A stretch of 64,000 nt of DNA from Kalaharituber pfeilii (Eukaryota; Ascomycota; Pezizomycetes; Pezizales; Pezizaceae): contig WHUZ01000031.1 in NCBI GenBank assembly GCA_015179045.1, forward strand, positions 186,001 through 250,000, written 5' to 3'. The notes under the pieces are model-generated. The model made no database searches. It saw only the letters and a program-made list of their open reading frames with translations, and was not told where the DNA came from. Both the position numbers and the translations under genes were made by a program. Below, one piece after another: positions 1 through 12,073 of this stretch (the first letter of the stretch is position 1; every line of letters begins with the position of its first letter).

Positions 1-2032
1 CTATCGTATCTGCATAAGTTGCCAGAGACATTGCGTCTTCCTCATCCTTCTCATCAGGGATGTAAGGTATGTGCTGCCTAATCAAAATAGGAGGTGGAGG
101 TGGCAGTTGAGTTTCCGAAGTCGGCGGGGTTTGTGAGTCACCTTGTGTTTCTGGCATATACTGTTGTAGATTGCCTTCGGCTGGTGCTCTGGCATCTTCT
201 GCAGCAAATGGAGGAGGTTGCTCTTCTTGTTCGGGAATAACCACTTGCCCTTCGCCCTCCGCTGACACTGCATCCTTTCCTTCTACCTGTAGCCCTGCCA
301 TTTCAATATGTTCATCCCCCTCCTGCTCCATTTCCTTTGTCTCTACACCATCGTTTATTTCTTTATTTCCCTTAACACAATCATCCTCCATTGATGTCGT
401 CCTGGAGTAAGCCCCCGAAGCAACCCCGCTGTCAGGTCTGGAGCCTTTCTCAGCAGTTTCTGTTTCCGCTGCGTTTCCATATATTTTCTCCCATTGAGCT
501 CGTTCCTCACGATCCTGCTCTTCCACTCGCCTGCCAACGTCTTCATTAAGCTTTTCAACGTCCTCTTGGGCCTTCAGTCGCTCGCGTCGCTTCTGCTCAC
601 GACGTTCTTTGAGAATCTTCCACAATTTCATTTGCGACATGATTCCAAATATAGTTATAAGCAGAATTATTGCAATCTCCACTCGCATACCACGGGTATG
701 AGGGTAAGTGTTGGTTTCGAGTGGAAATATAGATTCATTTAAATCTGCGCAAAAATCAGTCACTATCCTTCCTGTAAACAGTCAAAGTAACCCACTCCAA
801 ATATAGAGCCAGAACTCCTTTAGCCCAGCTCTTGAAAAACAATCAATCCCTAGGACAATACTTGTAGCGCCTGAAAACGAGGTTGCGACTATTAAAGTGT
901 ATGGCTTCGTGACACGGTAAAAAGCCAACCCAAACACTGCTATGCTAAATACAGCGATCATGATAAGTTTGCCGTAAGTGTTGTCAATGAGTCCACCGGG
1001 CTTGAGCACAAGGACTACCCACTGGAATTTAGTGTCACAATAACGATATAGGTTAAATTTAAACTTACACCACATAGATAGACAATACCCGCCAAGCAAA
1101 CAACCTAATGTTTCCGTGACTTCTGGGAAAATAACGGCCACCGCACCGAACAATAAGCCGGTGATGGTTGATGCTATAACATATGCTCCTTGAATAGCAT
1201 CTTTCACAGGCGGGTTCATGACATATACAATCAAAACCTGACCAACATTAGTTATTACTATGTATTGCAACAGAAAGGAGTTACCTACTGTCACTCCCAA
1301 GGCACTTAAATAAGCCACGGAAAGGAATATCTGAATCCTATACCCAATCTAGTCAGATCCAATACCGTTATTCCAGATGGCTAAGAGTGTAGCCTACTTC
1401 TGCTTTTTTATACCGATCAAGCAAAATGGTATGCCAGTAAGCATTAAGATCACACCTGCCACTGCTATCCCTGGAGTAACCTTCGGTGAGATTGGCAATC
1501 CAACACCGCTGTACACTGGGATAGTGTCCGGATCTGCTTAGACACGTTATCAACATGCACTGAGGCCCACAATGCCCTTCCGGCTTCACTTCTCGCCTGC
1601 TCACGCCCCACGGCCAGTGAGCAGCAGAATATTAGGGGACAACGTACCCGTTTCCTTGTCCACGCTGTCCGTGATCAACGTCGGGACAGATCCGCCATCT
1701 GTAAGCGTTCCGGTCATTGAGGGAGCAGTGGTCGAGGTGTTTGTTGTGGATGTTGCCGTTGCTCGGAGGGTGGTGCGTCCAGATACGGTCGCCAGAGTTC
1801 GTGTGGAAGTCGCCTTGTCATCCTCCACGCTCGCGGTTCGGTCGTCCTCAGTGGTCCCCCCATCCTGCCTTTCCCTGAGCACAGCTGACCCCAACGCTAT
1901 ATCCACACACAGGAAAGCCAAAAGAAAGAACGTGAGCCACAAAGAAAGTGCTGATGGGGACCGTCGGGTGGAGAAAAAAAGAGATCTCGGATGCATGGCT
2001 GTTGTGTTGGAACGTGCTATACCGCTTCGCAA
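1..2032 (-). CDS. DUF4203 / TM7S3-TM198-like multi-pass membrane protein (3' end cut by window edge)
   Basis: Six exons assembled from splice signals and phase: 2032-1648, 1533-1398, 1337-1289, 1237-1069, 1014-796 and 744 to beyond base 1. About 567 residues are visible. Order: N-terminal signal peptide or anchor, a Ser/Thr-rich presumably glycosylated ectodomain, then about seven hydrophobic segments with family hallmarks (LPISPKVTPGIAVAGVILML, LIVYVMNPPV, LKPGGLI, GLKEFWLYIW, PHTRGMRVEIA). A charged coiled-coil region and a long acidic, Pro-rich cytoplasmic tail follow and run off the window. The fungal DUF4203 family is membrane bound and its molecular role is not established. The introns at 1288-1238 and 1068-1015 are stop-free and multiples of three, so a naive ORF reads through them. 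The start is the first Met of the signal-peptide exon; a second Met lies 12 codons in. Family assignment is fairly sure; the exact start is less so. Confidence 0.87.
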
Positions 2033-2725
2033 TCAGGACCCTGAAGCTGAGGAGAATGCCGAAGAGACAAAGAGTCTCAATTCAGCACTCGACTGGATTA
2101 AATACTGAAGTAAACGAATGTGATGCTGTCAAGTGAATGTATATGTAATCTTTTATATATAGATTATATACGGGGGGCTGCACTTCTTATGCAGGCATCT
2201 GGTTAGGAAAGGCGCCGACACGATGCCAAAGCCGATTGTCTTTCCTTTGTATGGTCCTGGTACAATCAGGTCCTGTATTGTCAACACGAGCTAGAAAGGC
2301 CAATGGCACGCTGGTGATATACCTTCGATGATCGGCCACGGCTGAAGCAAGACCCACCTCAGCGTCGGTCGAGGGCGGCAGGTCGATAGTAAAGGAACAA
2401 TAAACAGGGCACTCCGAGCTGAATGCCAATGGGACACTTTCGGGGGGTTTGCAGTACAACTGCTCGAAGAAAAGAGTGGACAGTGCAGATGCGCGCGATG
2501 CAGTACCGTTGCACAAGGACGGGATAGGAAACGAGAGACTCAATTCACAGAGGGATCAGTAGAAAGGAAAAAATAGACGAAACCAAGAGGACAATCGAGA
2601 ACGCGAGAGAACAGGATCAGGGAAACGTGGTGGTGGGTATCAATCGAATACTGTCCACTCCCGTGCCACCTCAAAGTCACTGCTGATGCCTGATGCCACC
2701 AAGATGCCGCAGCTGCAGCCAATTT

Positions 2726-2764
2726 GGGGGGGGGGGGGGGGGATGGGGGTGGATGGGGGGGGGG
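2726..2764. repeat. Interrupted poly-G tract
   Basis: A run of 17 G, then short G runs, then a run of 10 G. It lies about 700 bp upstream of the DUF4203 start. Such tracts are often length-polymorphic and prone to sequencing error. Confidence 0.9.
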
Positions 2765-3034
2765 ATAGCAAGGGCTGAAGGATGGCAGGCACTGGTGGTA
2801 CCCGGCCCCGTAGGGTGCCCGGTCAACACGTACGGTACCAGCTCCTTGTCACCACAATTGAAGTGCGACATTTACAGCATAGCTTTGCTTGGAGAGCCCC
2901 GGGACGAGCATTGTTAAGGCCGATTTGCTGCTGTGCGGAGCCCGCGTGCCGCGTGCAGCGTGCAGCAGAGAGGCTCAGCTCGAGCACGAGCGTACTCGTA
3001 CTCGCACAGTCAACACGACCGCCCTTTGCTAGTA

Positions 3035-3062
3035 CAGACAGACAGACAGACAGACAGACAGA
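3035..3062. repeat. (CAGA)7 tetranucleotide microsatellite
   Basis: Seven perfect copies of CAGA in non-coding DNA. Confidence 0.95.
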
Positions 3063-4240
3063 TACTTCCGGCGTCCTTCTCCAATGAAAACCCCCCGACG
3101 CCTTTATTTACGGGGCGCATCGCCTGCCTGGCCCATGACTGGGCAGGACCCTGCAAATAGTGGCACGTATTTGCGGCACATTTCTCTGCAATCAATCTGC
3201 GGTCGCCGGCCAAGCGGGTGCCGTAATCAGCCATAATCAGCCGTCGAGCCCGATCGGGCGTAGCGCGGAACCCCACCAGGCTACCGAAACAGACGAAGCA
3301 GCCTCATTCCGCTAGCTGCATTGGGCTGCTGTTGCGGCCGATCGCTGCGGATTGAGATCATGTCCTCCCACGCAACCGGGTTTCCAAGGGTCGCCTTGGC
3401 AAGCGCCCGCTCCTGTGTGAGAAGCACAAGTGCCAAGTAGGTAGGTAGGTACTGTACTTACCTCTTGTTCGAAGGAGGCGCACGGCATGGGCGTGCTTGT
3501 GAAGTAAAACTCCAGCGGGCAGGGACCGGCTGTTTGGGGTTAATGTTAATTTCCACCTGTACCTGTGTCACTAGCGCCGAGCAGAAGGAAGGTTAGACGT
3601 GAGGACAGTCTGGTTAGAGTGAGGAGTACAAGGGTAACACCAAATCTTAAGTTGTTCGATGATTGGCAAGACATTCTGACCAATCCATGGATGCTCTGAG
3701 GACGCAGTTGCGGTCAGGCTGATGGAAAGGGGAAGCGTGCCTAGTCCGGTTAGGGGGCTGGGGCTCTACGAGGCCGCTTCTTACGAGAAGCCCCAGCGGG
3801 CGTATGGTAGGTGGGCCACGCACACACGTGTTTACTTTAGGACCGCAATGCGAGGGCGTATGTTGGCTTCGCATGCATACATTGGACTGTCGACTGGCGC
3901 GGTGTCACGTCACAGTCCTGCACCCACCGAGAGCGTCGAGGAATGCACGGTAAGTACTTATCTGGTACTGCTCGTATGTACAATACCGTACTGGGATGTC
4001 TTGTAGGGGATCACATTCTGGTCCCCATGAATTACCAATTGCACGTTGCGTGCTGGCGCAAGTAATAGGTTCCAGCCTGCCGTGTTATACTGCCAATTCA
4101 GAGAAGTGCTTCGTCCTGGATCGAAGCTGGACCTTCTCCCGCAGCGCGCAACCCATTTGTGCATACTCGAATACGAGCGTCCATTCAGAGAATGAGTGGC
4201 CTGAGCAGAGGGATGCAAGAAGCTGCTCTCAGCCTCTGAT

Positions 4241-4369
4241 CGGAGCGAATTATCTTGCCGAGCAAATCGTCTTGCCGAGCGAATCGTCTTGCTGAGCGAA
4301 TCGTCTTGCCGAGCAAATCATCTTGCCGAGCAAATCATCTTGCTGAGCGAATCTTGCCGAGTGAATCGT
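4241..4369. repeat. 17-bp tandem repeat, about 7.5 copies
   Basis: Unit CTTGCCGAGCGAATCGT. Full copies begin at 4254, 4271, 4288, 4305, 4322 and 4353. A 14-bp copy at 4339 lacks the last three bases, and a partial copy sits at 4241-4253. Variation is confined to a few positions (CC/CT, AGCG/AGCA, CGT/CAT), which points to recent expansion. Confidence 0.93.
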
Positions 4370-5236
4370 CTTTTCTGATTGCTGAATGCGCCTGGCCCGT
4401 GTTCGGATGTAGGAAGCGTCCGAGTCATGATTGCAGTGGAATACACGCTGCGCTGCTCTTCATTACTGTATCGGTTCGTATGTACTAGCCTCGTACCCCC
4501 GTATTTACGACTGGGCCTGGAAAAGCGCTGGACTTGCATAGGGAAGCGCTAAGTACACATTCCCGCGTCTGAGCCCAGGTGGTCGCACTCAACGGTTGGT
4601 GTCGACAGACAACTTGCAAAGTTGGTCGTTGCGTTCAGATAGCAGACTTCGCTCTTAACTGGCGAGAAAGACCAGTCAGAAAGGGGGAAGATGTACTGTG
4701 GAGGAAAAGGTGAGGTCAAAACTGTAATTGGACGATCACCTCGCTTGCGAGCGCACTGGAACTCGCTCAGTTGTATGTATGGCGCAGTGTTTCTGCATTG
4801 CAGCTACCGAAAGCAGTTGCATCTGTGCATCTAGTCACGAGACTACTGTGCATCATTTGCCAAATGCCACAAACTCTACATAGGCAAATATTAAGTAAAG
4901 TTGTTATCCCTCATGAACGTCAACACACTGGAGGCACGCAAAACACAGATATAGGCCAATATTGTGACGGTATCGCATATACGTCTATTAACGGAGAAAG
5001 TTACTCTATGGTAAATATATTGTGAGGAAGTGCGTAACCTAGCAGAGATGAATATAGCACGATGCACTTGTCGATGCCACACTGTATCCAAAGTGTCCTG
5101 ATTTTACAGTACAAATCTTCATGTTGCATCGCCATAGCCTACCCCATTCTAGTATCCTGACGCCTATGACACCAATTGCAAGATACTAAACTCTAGACGC
5201 AATGTATGTCAATCCTGACACAAATGATAACATACG

Positions 5237-5618
5237 AGAATAATCCACTTATTAACGCACTGGATGGCGGGGTTCAAGGCAATGGTGAGGCTAGGCAATA
5301 AGGAATTGAAAGGGTTCACGTACCTGCTGATGGAGAAGAGACTTGTAGCAAAATTAGTCGGAAATGATTGAGAGGAGGGTGACTGTAGGCTAAACGGAGA
5401 AGCTGACGATGCAGCAGCACATTGGATGGTGTGTGCTGGGAATGGTGGGGATCAAGGCACCAACGTGGGAGGACCTGAAGAGGTGAACGATGCAGAAGAA
5501 GGAGGAGGTAGGTAAACTCAAGAAGTTCGTAGAAGCAGTGGCAGAGGCGTTATGTTCGGGGGCGGGGATTGGGAGGTGTAGGACACAACAAGCGATTAAG
5601 AGGGTGTGGAGCTGGGTA
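5237..5618 (+). mobile_element. Decayed C-terminal end of a LINE-type (non-LTR) retrotransposon
   Basis: From about 5264 one frame reads HWMAGFKAMVRLGNKELKGF onward, is interrupted by a stop near 5370, and continues in the same frame into CRLNGEADDAAAHWMVCAG. This resembles the C-terminal zinc-knuckle (C-x2-C...H-x4-C) of LINE reverse transcriptases, with the second Cys replaced by Asn. A frame change then gives KLKKFVEAVAEAL and a Trp-rich end (IKRVWSWV, stop near 5618), as expected of the protein end. In-frame stops and the frameshift show it is dead. The family link rests on motif resemblance only. Confidence 0.45.
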
Positions 5619-5620
5619 TA

Positions 5621-6794
5621 AAGGAAGAAAGAGGCGTGCAGATAGAAGGGAAAAGCAGTAGGATGGGTTATTTGAGGTGATTAGAGGAGGTAGGAGCGGT
5701 GGTAAGAGATCTGGTATGAGACGTGGTAGGAGATGGTAGGAGATGGTAGGAGGCGTAGTAGCAGTCGTTTAACTTTCAGGATTGTAGTCTGGTTGTATAA
5801 CCCTAACAAGACTAGCATAACCCTGTACTTCACGTTACTTATAAAAGCAGTCTAGCTTGGAGATATCCAACTAGTTTGGTTGATACTGGCGGAACGGCTT
5901 GAAGATATCCATCCAATGCATACAGTGAACCATTTTTCCGGTATGTTTGAATGTCTCAATTATTGTCTAATGATTATCCAGCTATTTATATCAGTCTATC
6001 ACTAGCCATATAGATTTGTGAAGAAACATATACTGAATGATCTGCTGGATGTGACGGCATGATCGAATGGTTTCACTTTTATGGCAATTGAACTACAATT
6101 CACGCCAGGGAAAGGCACTGTATTGTCAAATGCTGGTGTCTGTTTAACGCTACAAATATGATTGATCCTTCATATGTTGTGTATATACTTCATCACTTCG
6201 CATCAACGTTCAGATGATCATTAATCTGCATGGCGCGAATACTGGATTGGTTTGGGCTTTTTCCTGCACATTATACTGGTATGATATGGCTGCTAATTCT
6301 ACAGAGATCGGGCTAGCTTTAACCCTACAATTGGCTATCCAGCTCTCAGCTTCAAGTCCGTGCGCCTCTGCTAGGGATATGCTCGCCGCTCAAGCCAGTA
6401 TTCAAGTGCCAACCAGACCAGGTATGCTATTCGACACACTTTGGAGTTTCTTTCAGATAAGCTTGAACCTGCAGTGCACTAACGAGTGTCCCAGGCCTTG
6501 CCAAGGCAGATGAAGTGGGGTGCCCTTCAAGGCTACCGCCAGCCAAGAGCATCGTTGACTAAGCACAGGCACCGTTAGCCCACGTGACAGATACAAGATT
6601 TTCTTTCCAAAACTTGCTGGATCGAATTGACCAACCAGCATCTGCAGTTCATCCTCATCTCACTTCGTAACTTTCCACACCCCATCCCACATCCCTTCAT
6701 CCTACTCGCTCTCACCCTATACTTTCCCTGCTGCCATCTTCCCCCTCCACAAAATATCCTCTTATATCAGATTGACCCCGCACAACAGACAGCA
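5621..6794. other. Intergenic, upstream of RIM1
   Basis: AT-rich non-coding sequence after the retroelement remnant. Short GTAGGAGATG-like repeats occur near 5715-5755. The last 150 bases before RIM1 are CT-rich, as in many fungal promoters and 5' leaders. No gene is recognised. Confidence 0.5.
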
Positions 6795-7684
6795 ATGTTC
6801 CGACCCGCGCTTTGCAGCCCCTCCTCACCTCAGTTGGTGGTCTCCGCGCTTTCTCCTCGTCGACCAGATCAAATGATATTGCCCGTCTGAGCATGATCGG
6901 CAACATTGCCATCGCGCCTGAGACGCAAGTGGGAGCCTCTGGCACCCCTTTCGTCAAATACACTATCGCTACGCACAATGGCCCCAGGGATGCAATCAGG
7001 ACATCCTTCTGGAGAGTAGCGGTCTTTGAAGAGAGACAGAAGCAGATCGTAGAGACTTTGGGCAAAGGGTGAGAATGATCGATTTCTCTCTTGTGCTCTT
7101 TTGGTGTTTGTTCTGCTTGTTGCAGATAGGTTCTGAAATTTGACGGGGATTGTGCTTGTTGCCAGGTTACAATCTTGGGGGCTACAGAGCTACAATGAGA
7201 ATGTATTCATAAGCCAAATGCTAACTCACCAAACCCTCCGGCAGATCTCTAGTTTTTGTTGAGGCAGATGTTGAATTGAAACCCTACGAGTCTGAGGACG
7301 GCAAGAAGCATCAATACGTCAGTCTCTTCCAGAGTGAGTTTCCGCTCCCACTGCATTGGTATCGGGGCCTATTCCAACTTGATGCCACTCGAAATTTCTT
7401 TCATTCTGTTGGATGCACCAATCATCCATCATCATTGAGACCCTGTTGATCTGTCTACCGTTTTACCACGATCGGGATTGAAATAAACCCGTGTCTTGGC
7501 ATTGACGATGGATGTTTAGCTGTCAGGACGGGTCTGTACAAAATTTACACCGCTAACCTATACTTTGCTCCGCTCTATAGGAAACATCAACGTTATCTTC
7601 AGGAAAAATGAAGGCGGTGAACAGCCTGAACAGTCTGAACAGCTATCCATGGATGGCCAGTCCGGGCTGGGCCCAGTGGAGTAA
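6795..7684 (+). CDS. RIM1: Mitochondrial single-stranded DNA-binding protein (RIM1-like, OB fold)
   Basis: Three exons: about 6795-7068, 7245-7333 and 7581-7684. Intron 1 has a GCTAACT branch site near 7220. From codon 6812 the protein is about 149 residues, the size of bacterial-type SSB. It starts with an Arg/Ser-rich mitochondrial presequence (LRAFSSSTRSNDIARL) and runs through one OB fold: IGNIAIAPETQ, VKYTIATHNG, TSFWRVAVFEE, SLVFVEADVELKPY, KKHQYVSLF. It should coat ssDNA during mtDNA replication. The 3' model joins in perfect phase. The 5' end does not: the only nearby ATG (6795) opens a frame that must shift to reach the OB-fold frame, which has no ATG of its own upstream. A missed 5' exon ending at the TTTGCAG acceptor (6817), a non-AUG start, or an assembly indel could explain it. 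Confidence 0.85.
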
Positions 7685-10603
7685 ACAGCATGATGTTGTA
7701 TTGAGGTAGTGCAACATCTCCCAACATGTGGGAATGAGATGTGAAATGGAGAGGGTGCTAGAGCACAGTAGATGGCTGAGGGTTTCTTCATTCCGTCTCC
7801 CTCCTTTGTTTGTAGTTTCCTAGTGTTTCATTTCATGTTTATATCAATTCGGGGATTGGGGATGGGCAACGTTTGGCAAAACTTTAGATGTGGGGGAAGG
7901 GGGATACGGTGATGGTTGACATGTGATAGGCTGAAAAATCTCAATTTGCATATGTAGCATGGGCATTTTCTTTTTTACGAAAAACAAAAAACAGCCGTGT
8001 TCAGGTTCTCCCCTGTTTTTATAGTGTTGGCTTTATCTTCATAACAACTTACAATCTTATATGCTTTATTTTTTTATTTCTACCTTTTGTTTCTTTTGAT
8101 TTGTGCTGTGTGGTTGTATTTAAAGTTCCGAAATCTTCTTGGGCAGGTGCTTCTGGGGAAAGGTGAAACAAAAAAGGGAAATTCCAGGACGAATGTCCGA
8201 GCACAGTCTCGTTTTCGTTCTGTGTAAATCTTTTTCCAGATCTTCAATTTTTTGTTATGGCCATTGCGAAATTGAACAACTTCACTCCAGTACATATATT
8301 TCCTAATCAAACGTTCGTCTTCCTACTTGCTTGCCCTTAAACTTTTTTGCATTTAGCAATCTATATCTTGATATATATAATGATACCAAAAGAAAAGTTG
8401 CTTTTCTCTAAGTGATGGTCCAACCAGACTACCAGACCCTCCCTCCGGTCGGGGGGTCGTGCCAACCAGACTAAGTGATGGTGGTGGCTGCAAGTTCACC
8501 ATAAAAATTTGACGTCGGTTGCCCCGAATCAATCTTTTATCAGCACGTGACCACAATTGGCTACTCACCCCCTGCACCTGAGGATGCTGGTATATTATCA
8601 TGTAGAGTACGAGTACATTAGTTACTTTGTGCGACATAAATATACTTCACCAGTTGATATCCAAGTATCCCATGCCATATGCACCAATTCCTTACGCCTG
8701 CCAAGCTTCCAAACAGTGATTTTTTTTACTTGTCTCTATAGGGTCGCTAATATATTTCCAGACGTCCACTGCTGCATATAAGCATACATATGTGCTGATA
8801 CGATTTAGCCTTGCACGACTTGTGGGGGGCCAGGTCTTGCATACCGAGGCTCAAAAGATCGGGAATGACCATAAACGGAAATGAGTGTGGCTGAATTAGG
8901 AAAGGTACAAACTCACGGCTTGGAAGGAACCAGACTTGATGGATGAGGTCTTCAGTCCTCACATACTTACATGCATCACGGAGAGCCTTTTTTCTCAGTA
9001 CCTGTTTAGTTGGCGGTGTTTAAGAATTTTCGTTTACATGATACTTGATACATAACATATATGATGAACTTATCATACGTTGCCCAATTATACAACCCCT
9101 TGCGTTGTAACTGATATATAAAGTAGCTATAGCATATGATTGAGGAAGCATCAGATGTGTAAGCATGTTTGTTATATCTACCACTACCTATAGAATCCCA
9201 ACCTGTGTTGTAGAACAATACACCACTCTGCACCACTCTCACACCATGCCATGCCACCGTACAGTGGTCCTCCTTTTTGAGTTTTCCCGGTCCACTGCGG
9301 CCCCGGAATGGGAATTCAATCCCCCAGAAGAAAATGTTTTTTGGAAACTCAGTATCCCTTTTCTAAAACCGTTGCCAACGGCCAACGTACACTGCTCTTG
9401 TATCTAGTCCTAAAATCGTCTCATGACCAGTAAGAAATGTATACGCTAAGAATCCCCATTTTAGTTTTTGGTGGGGGTGCTCTACATGATAAATACATAT
9501 ACATATGTCCTATGATGCATTACGCATTTTACCTGCAGTTGCAGTGCTGCACAAAAACTGCACAAACACTGCACACGTACTGCACACTGCTAAACGTTAT
9601 AAACTTCGCCGGGACCAGCCTAGGACGCACTGCACTGCAAAACCAATGCAACTCAAATGCAGGAAACATCTGATGTAAGTACTAGTATTAAAGAAAGTAT
9701 AAAGTATATATTCTCTATACCAAATGACGTTAACCCGGTTATGAGACTAACGTTTACAGGAAAAAGAGAAAAAAAAAAAAAAGAAAATAAAAAATTGCAT
9801 CTCACTTGCGGCGCCACACGTTCATACCCTGGAAAATTCAAGAAGCTTTTTCTAACTTGTGCATGCATTTGGTATGAATCGGCTAAAAACTTGCAGCAAC
9901 TCCAGAGGTACAAGTGCGGAAAAATTTAGGTATGCACACATATATTACCTATGTATACTTCCAGGTGCACATCACCCTCATCTCACCTCTTCTTCTGGAA
10001 CTTTTCGAAAAGTTTATTTTTTTCCTCGAATGGGAGAGGTTGGAATAAGGTTAATGTTGTACAAATGGAACTATTACTAGACCAGCATTGGCACGGTGTT
10101 GAGGGTAACCTGTGGAGAAACGATCTATCAATGTTCCATGCAGCTGGGCTGACAAGGGTTTTGATGACTACAGATTTCCCTATCTCTTTTCCGTTTCTTT
10201 CCGATTTTAATTCCATTCCTTTTTCTTGTATACAAAGTCTGGATAACGGGGCACGCTTGTTTACTAGAAAACATAGACAAGTAGTTTCTTTACTACTAAA
10301 TCGTCCTTTGATGTTTTTTTCGACTTTCTGTTTCTCTTTGCCCACACGCGAGATTAGCTCCCATTATAAATGATCTCAATCAACCCCTGATCATTCTCTG
10401 TCTCAAAAACCAGCCTTATTTTTCCCCACCGTTTTTCTCTACATTATCAATCACTTATCTTTCGATCACAATTCCATTCTGTACGCAGCCCTGCGATGAT
10501 CCTTTACATGCCCCACAACTGCATCTGCATCAGCATACATCATGCCTGGTTCCCCCATCCCTGTGACGAGCATGACGTATGTGCGCGCTACCCCTTCGAG
10601 CCG
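7685..10603. other. Intergenic between convergent RIM1 and STE3
   Basis: 3' flanks of two convergent genes. AT-rich, with no recognisable gene. At 8404-8476 the strings CTAAGTGATGGT and CCAACCAGACTA each occur twice around a GC-rich core. At 9540-9660 CTGCAC words recur at irregular short spacing. Confidence 0.5.
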
Positions 10604-12073
10604 TTATTTTTCTGCTGCTTGCAAAGTAGCTACAACGCACGTTTGCAGGTACAGTAGCTCTGTTGGAAGAGAGTTAGATGCATTAGAGCCAGGTCTGGAT
10701 GCTTCTACGCCCGATGGGCATGCGGGGCTTGTAGGTGGGGCTGTAGGCGGGGGTACAAGTATGCTGGGGTCGCAAGAAGAGGTTGCAGCTGTCAATTGAC
10801 TGGAATGGCACTGCTGCTGTTGGTAGTGGTGGCAACTCCCACTGTTCGGCAATTGTGGTAGATCTGATATGGAGAACGATTTGCAGTCGGAGCTACGATA
10901 ATCAAAGCCAGCTGGACACTCCGCAAGAGTATCAGGGTAATCTAATGTAATCGTGTCTCTCACTCTTTTCCTATGCGAATGCATCGTCCCCGTACTATTC
11001 ACCTTCCCACATTCCATCCCCGCCCCTTCACTCCGCCCACTAGATTGACTGCCCATCCTATCCCTACTCTCTTCTCTCCTCTTCTTCATCCTCTCCCAAT
11101 ATTCCTCTAACCCCGTCCTCCTCATCCATCCCCTATACATCACTACTGCATCATGCCCCACCCCAAAGAAGAAAAACAATAAAATCCCTGCTCCGACTGG
11201 AATCCACCTATCAAATGCCGCTTTCCCATCTGAAGAAACGCGGTATATGTAGGACCACTCGTAAGGGTCGTGGATTGCATCCCAGTCGTAAGGTATCTTG
11301 GGGACCTTAAGGTTCCTGTAAAAGATGTAGATGCTGGTGGGGAGTACTACAAGAATTAGGAGCGTGCAGTAGGCGTAGAGGCGGTAGAAACGGGATGCGG
11401 TGGTTTGGCTGGAGGCGTTGGTAAGGATTTGTTCGAATTCGCGACGGTAGCGGCGGATGCGTATGAAAACGAGGGCTGTTTACCCTGAGCTAAGCTATAT
11501 GTTCACCAATAGTCCGAATTTGGTTAACAACTTACAACAATAGAATGTAGCTACAAGGGCTATAATCAACGGCCAAACAAATACCAACACAATGCTTGGC
11601 CACGAATTATCTACAGACGGCGTACATCCTGTAACTCCCACCAACCAATACCTATCCGGCTGTACAAAATAATGCACCGCCATCATCCACACTGGGACTG
11701 TCAGGCACAGCGCCAAATCCTGTATCAACGCCCTTCTCTTCGCTGTCCTAGTCTGTGTGACTGGTAAGTCATCTCTCATGATATTTGCCAGATTCCTCGT
11801 CACTGCTGCCGCTGCTCCCATCTTGCCTGCTGAGGCAGCAATGATGAGCTTGACTTGAATATCGCAGAATACACGGCCGTCCCAGGTGGTGAAAACGTTG
11901 GAACCGCCCCAGATGAAGGCGTTGATGAAGTTGCAGAGGTTCATCAGCATAATCCATGCTATTAGGAAGATGGCAGGGAGGTTGCGGGTTTTGAGATGCC
12001 AGAGTAGAGGGAGAATGCTTGCGGCAATGGAGATTCCGGAGAGGGTTTTGAAGACTCTCAAGTCAGAAGCCAT
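10604..12073 (-). CDS. STE3: Ste3-type (a-factor lipopeptide) pheromone receptor, seven-TM GPCR
   Basis: Two exons, 12073-11536 and 11475-10604, joined in phase across a 60-nt intron; 469 residues (yeast Ste3 is about 470). The N-terminal half carries family hallmarks: LPLLWHLKTRNLPAIFLIAW in TM1-2, NFINAFIWG, WDGRVFCDIQVKL at TM3 and NLANIMRDD in the following loop. Then come TM4-5, the loop-3 segment RRYRREFEQIL, TM6 (YCTLLILVVLPTSIYIFY), TM7 (WIPVGAGILLFFFGVGHDAV) and a Ser-rich cytoplasmic tail. Ste3/PRE-1 receptors sit in the plasma membrane, bind farnesylated pheromone and signal through a heterotrimeric G protein to the mating MAPK cascade. An in-frame Met 14 codons upstream (12115) is possible, but the chosen Met is closer to TM1. 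The cascade's transcription factor, STE12, lies about 10 kb to the right. Confidence 0.93.

Larger units (their letters stand above)
2033..5220. other. Intergenic region upstream of the DUF4203 gene, simple repeats only
   Basis: No convincing gene. It holds the presumed promoter of the leftward DUF4203 gene, a poly-G tract (2726-2764), a (CAGA)7 run (3035-3062) and a 17-bp tandem repeat (4241-4369). The open frames here overlap on both strands and lack protein-like composition. At 3757-3797 a GCTGGGGCT / AGCCCCAGC inverted pair could form a hairpin. Confidence 0.6.

Noticed and set aside
1572..2108. 178-codon rightward frame
   Set aside because: Shadow of the Ser/Thr-rich first exon of the DUF4203 gene on the other strand.
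2726..2764. Possible functional G-quadruplex
   Set aside because: The sequence could fold as one, but it is a simple poly-G tract with no supporting context, so it is listed only as a repeat.
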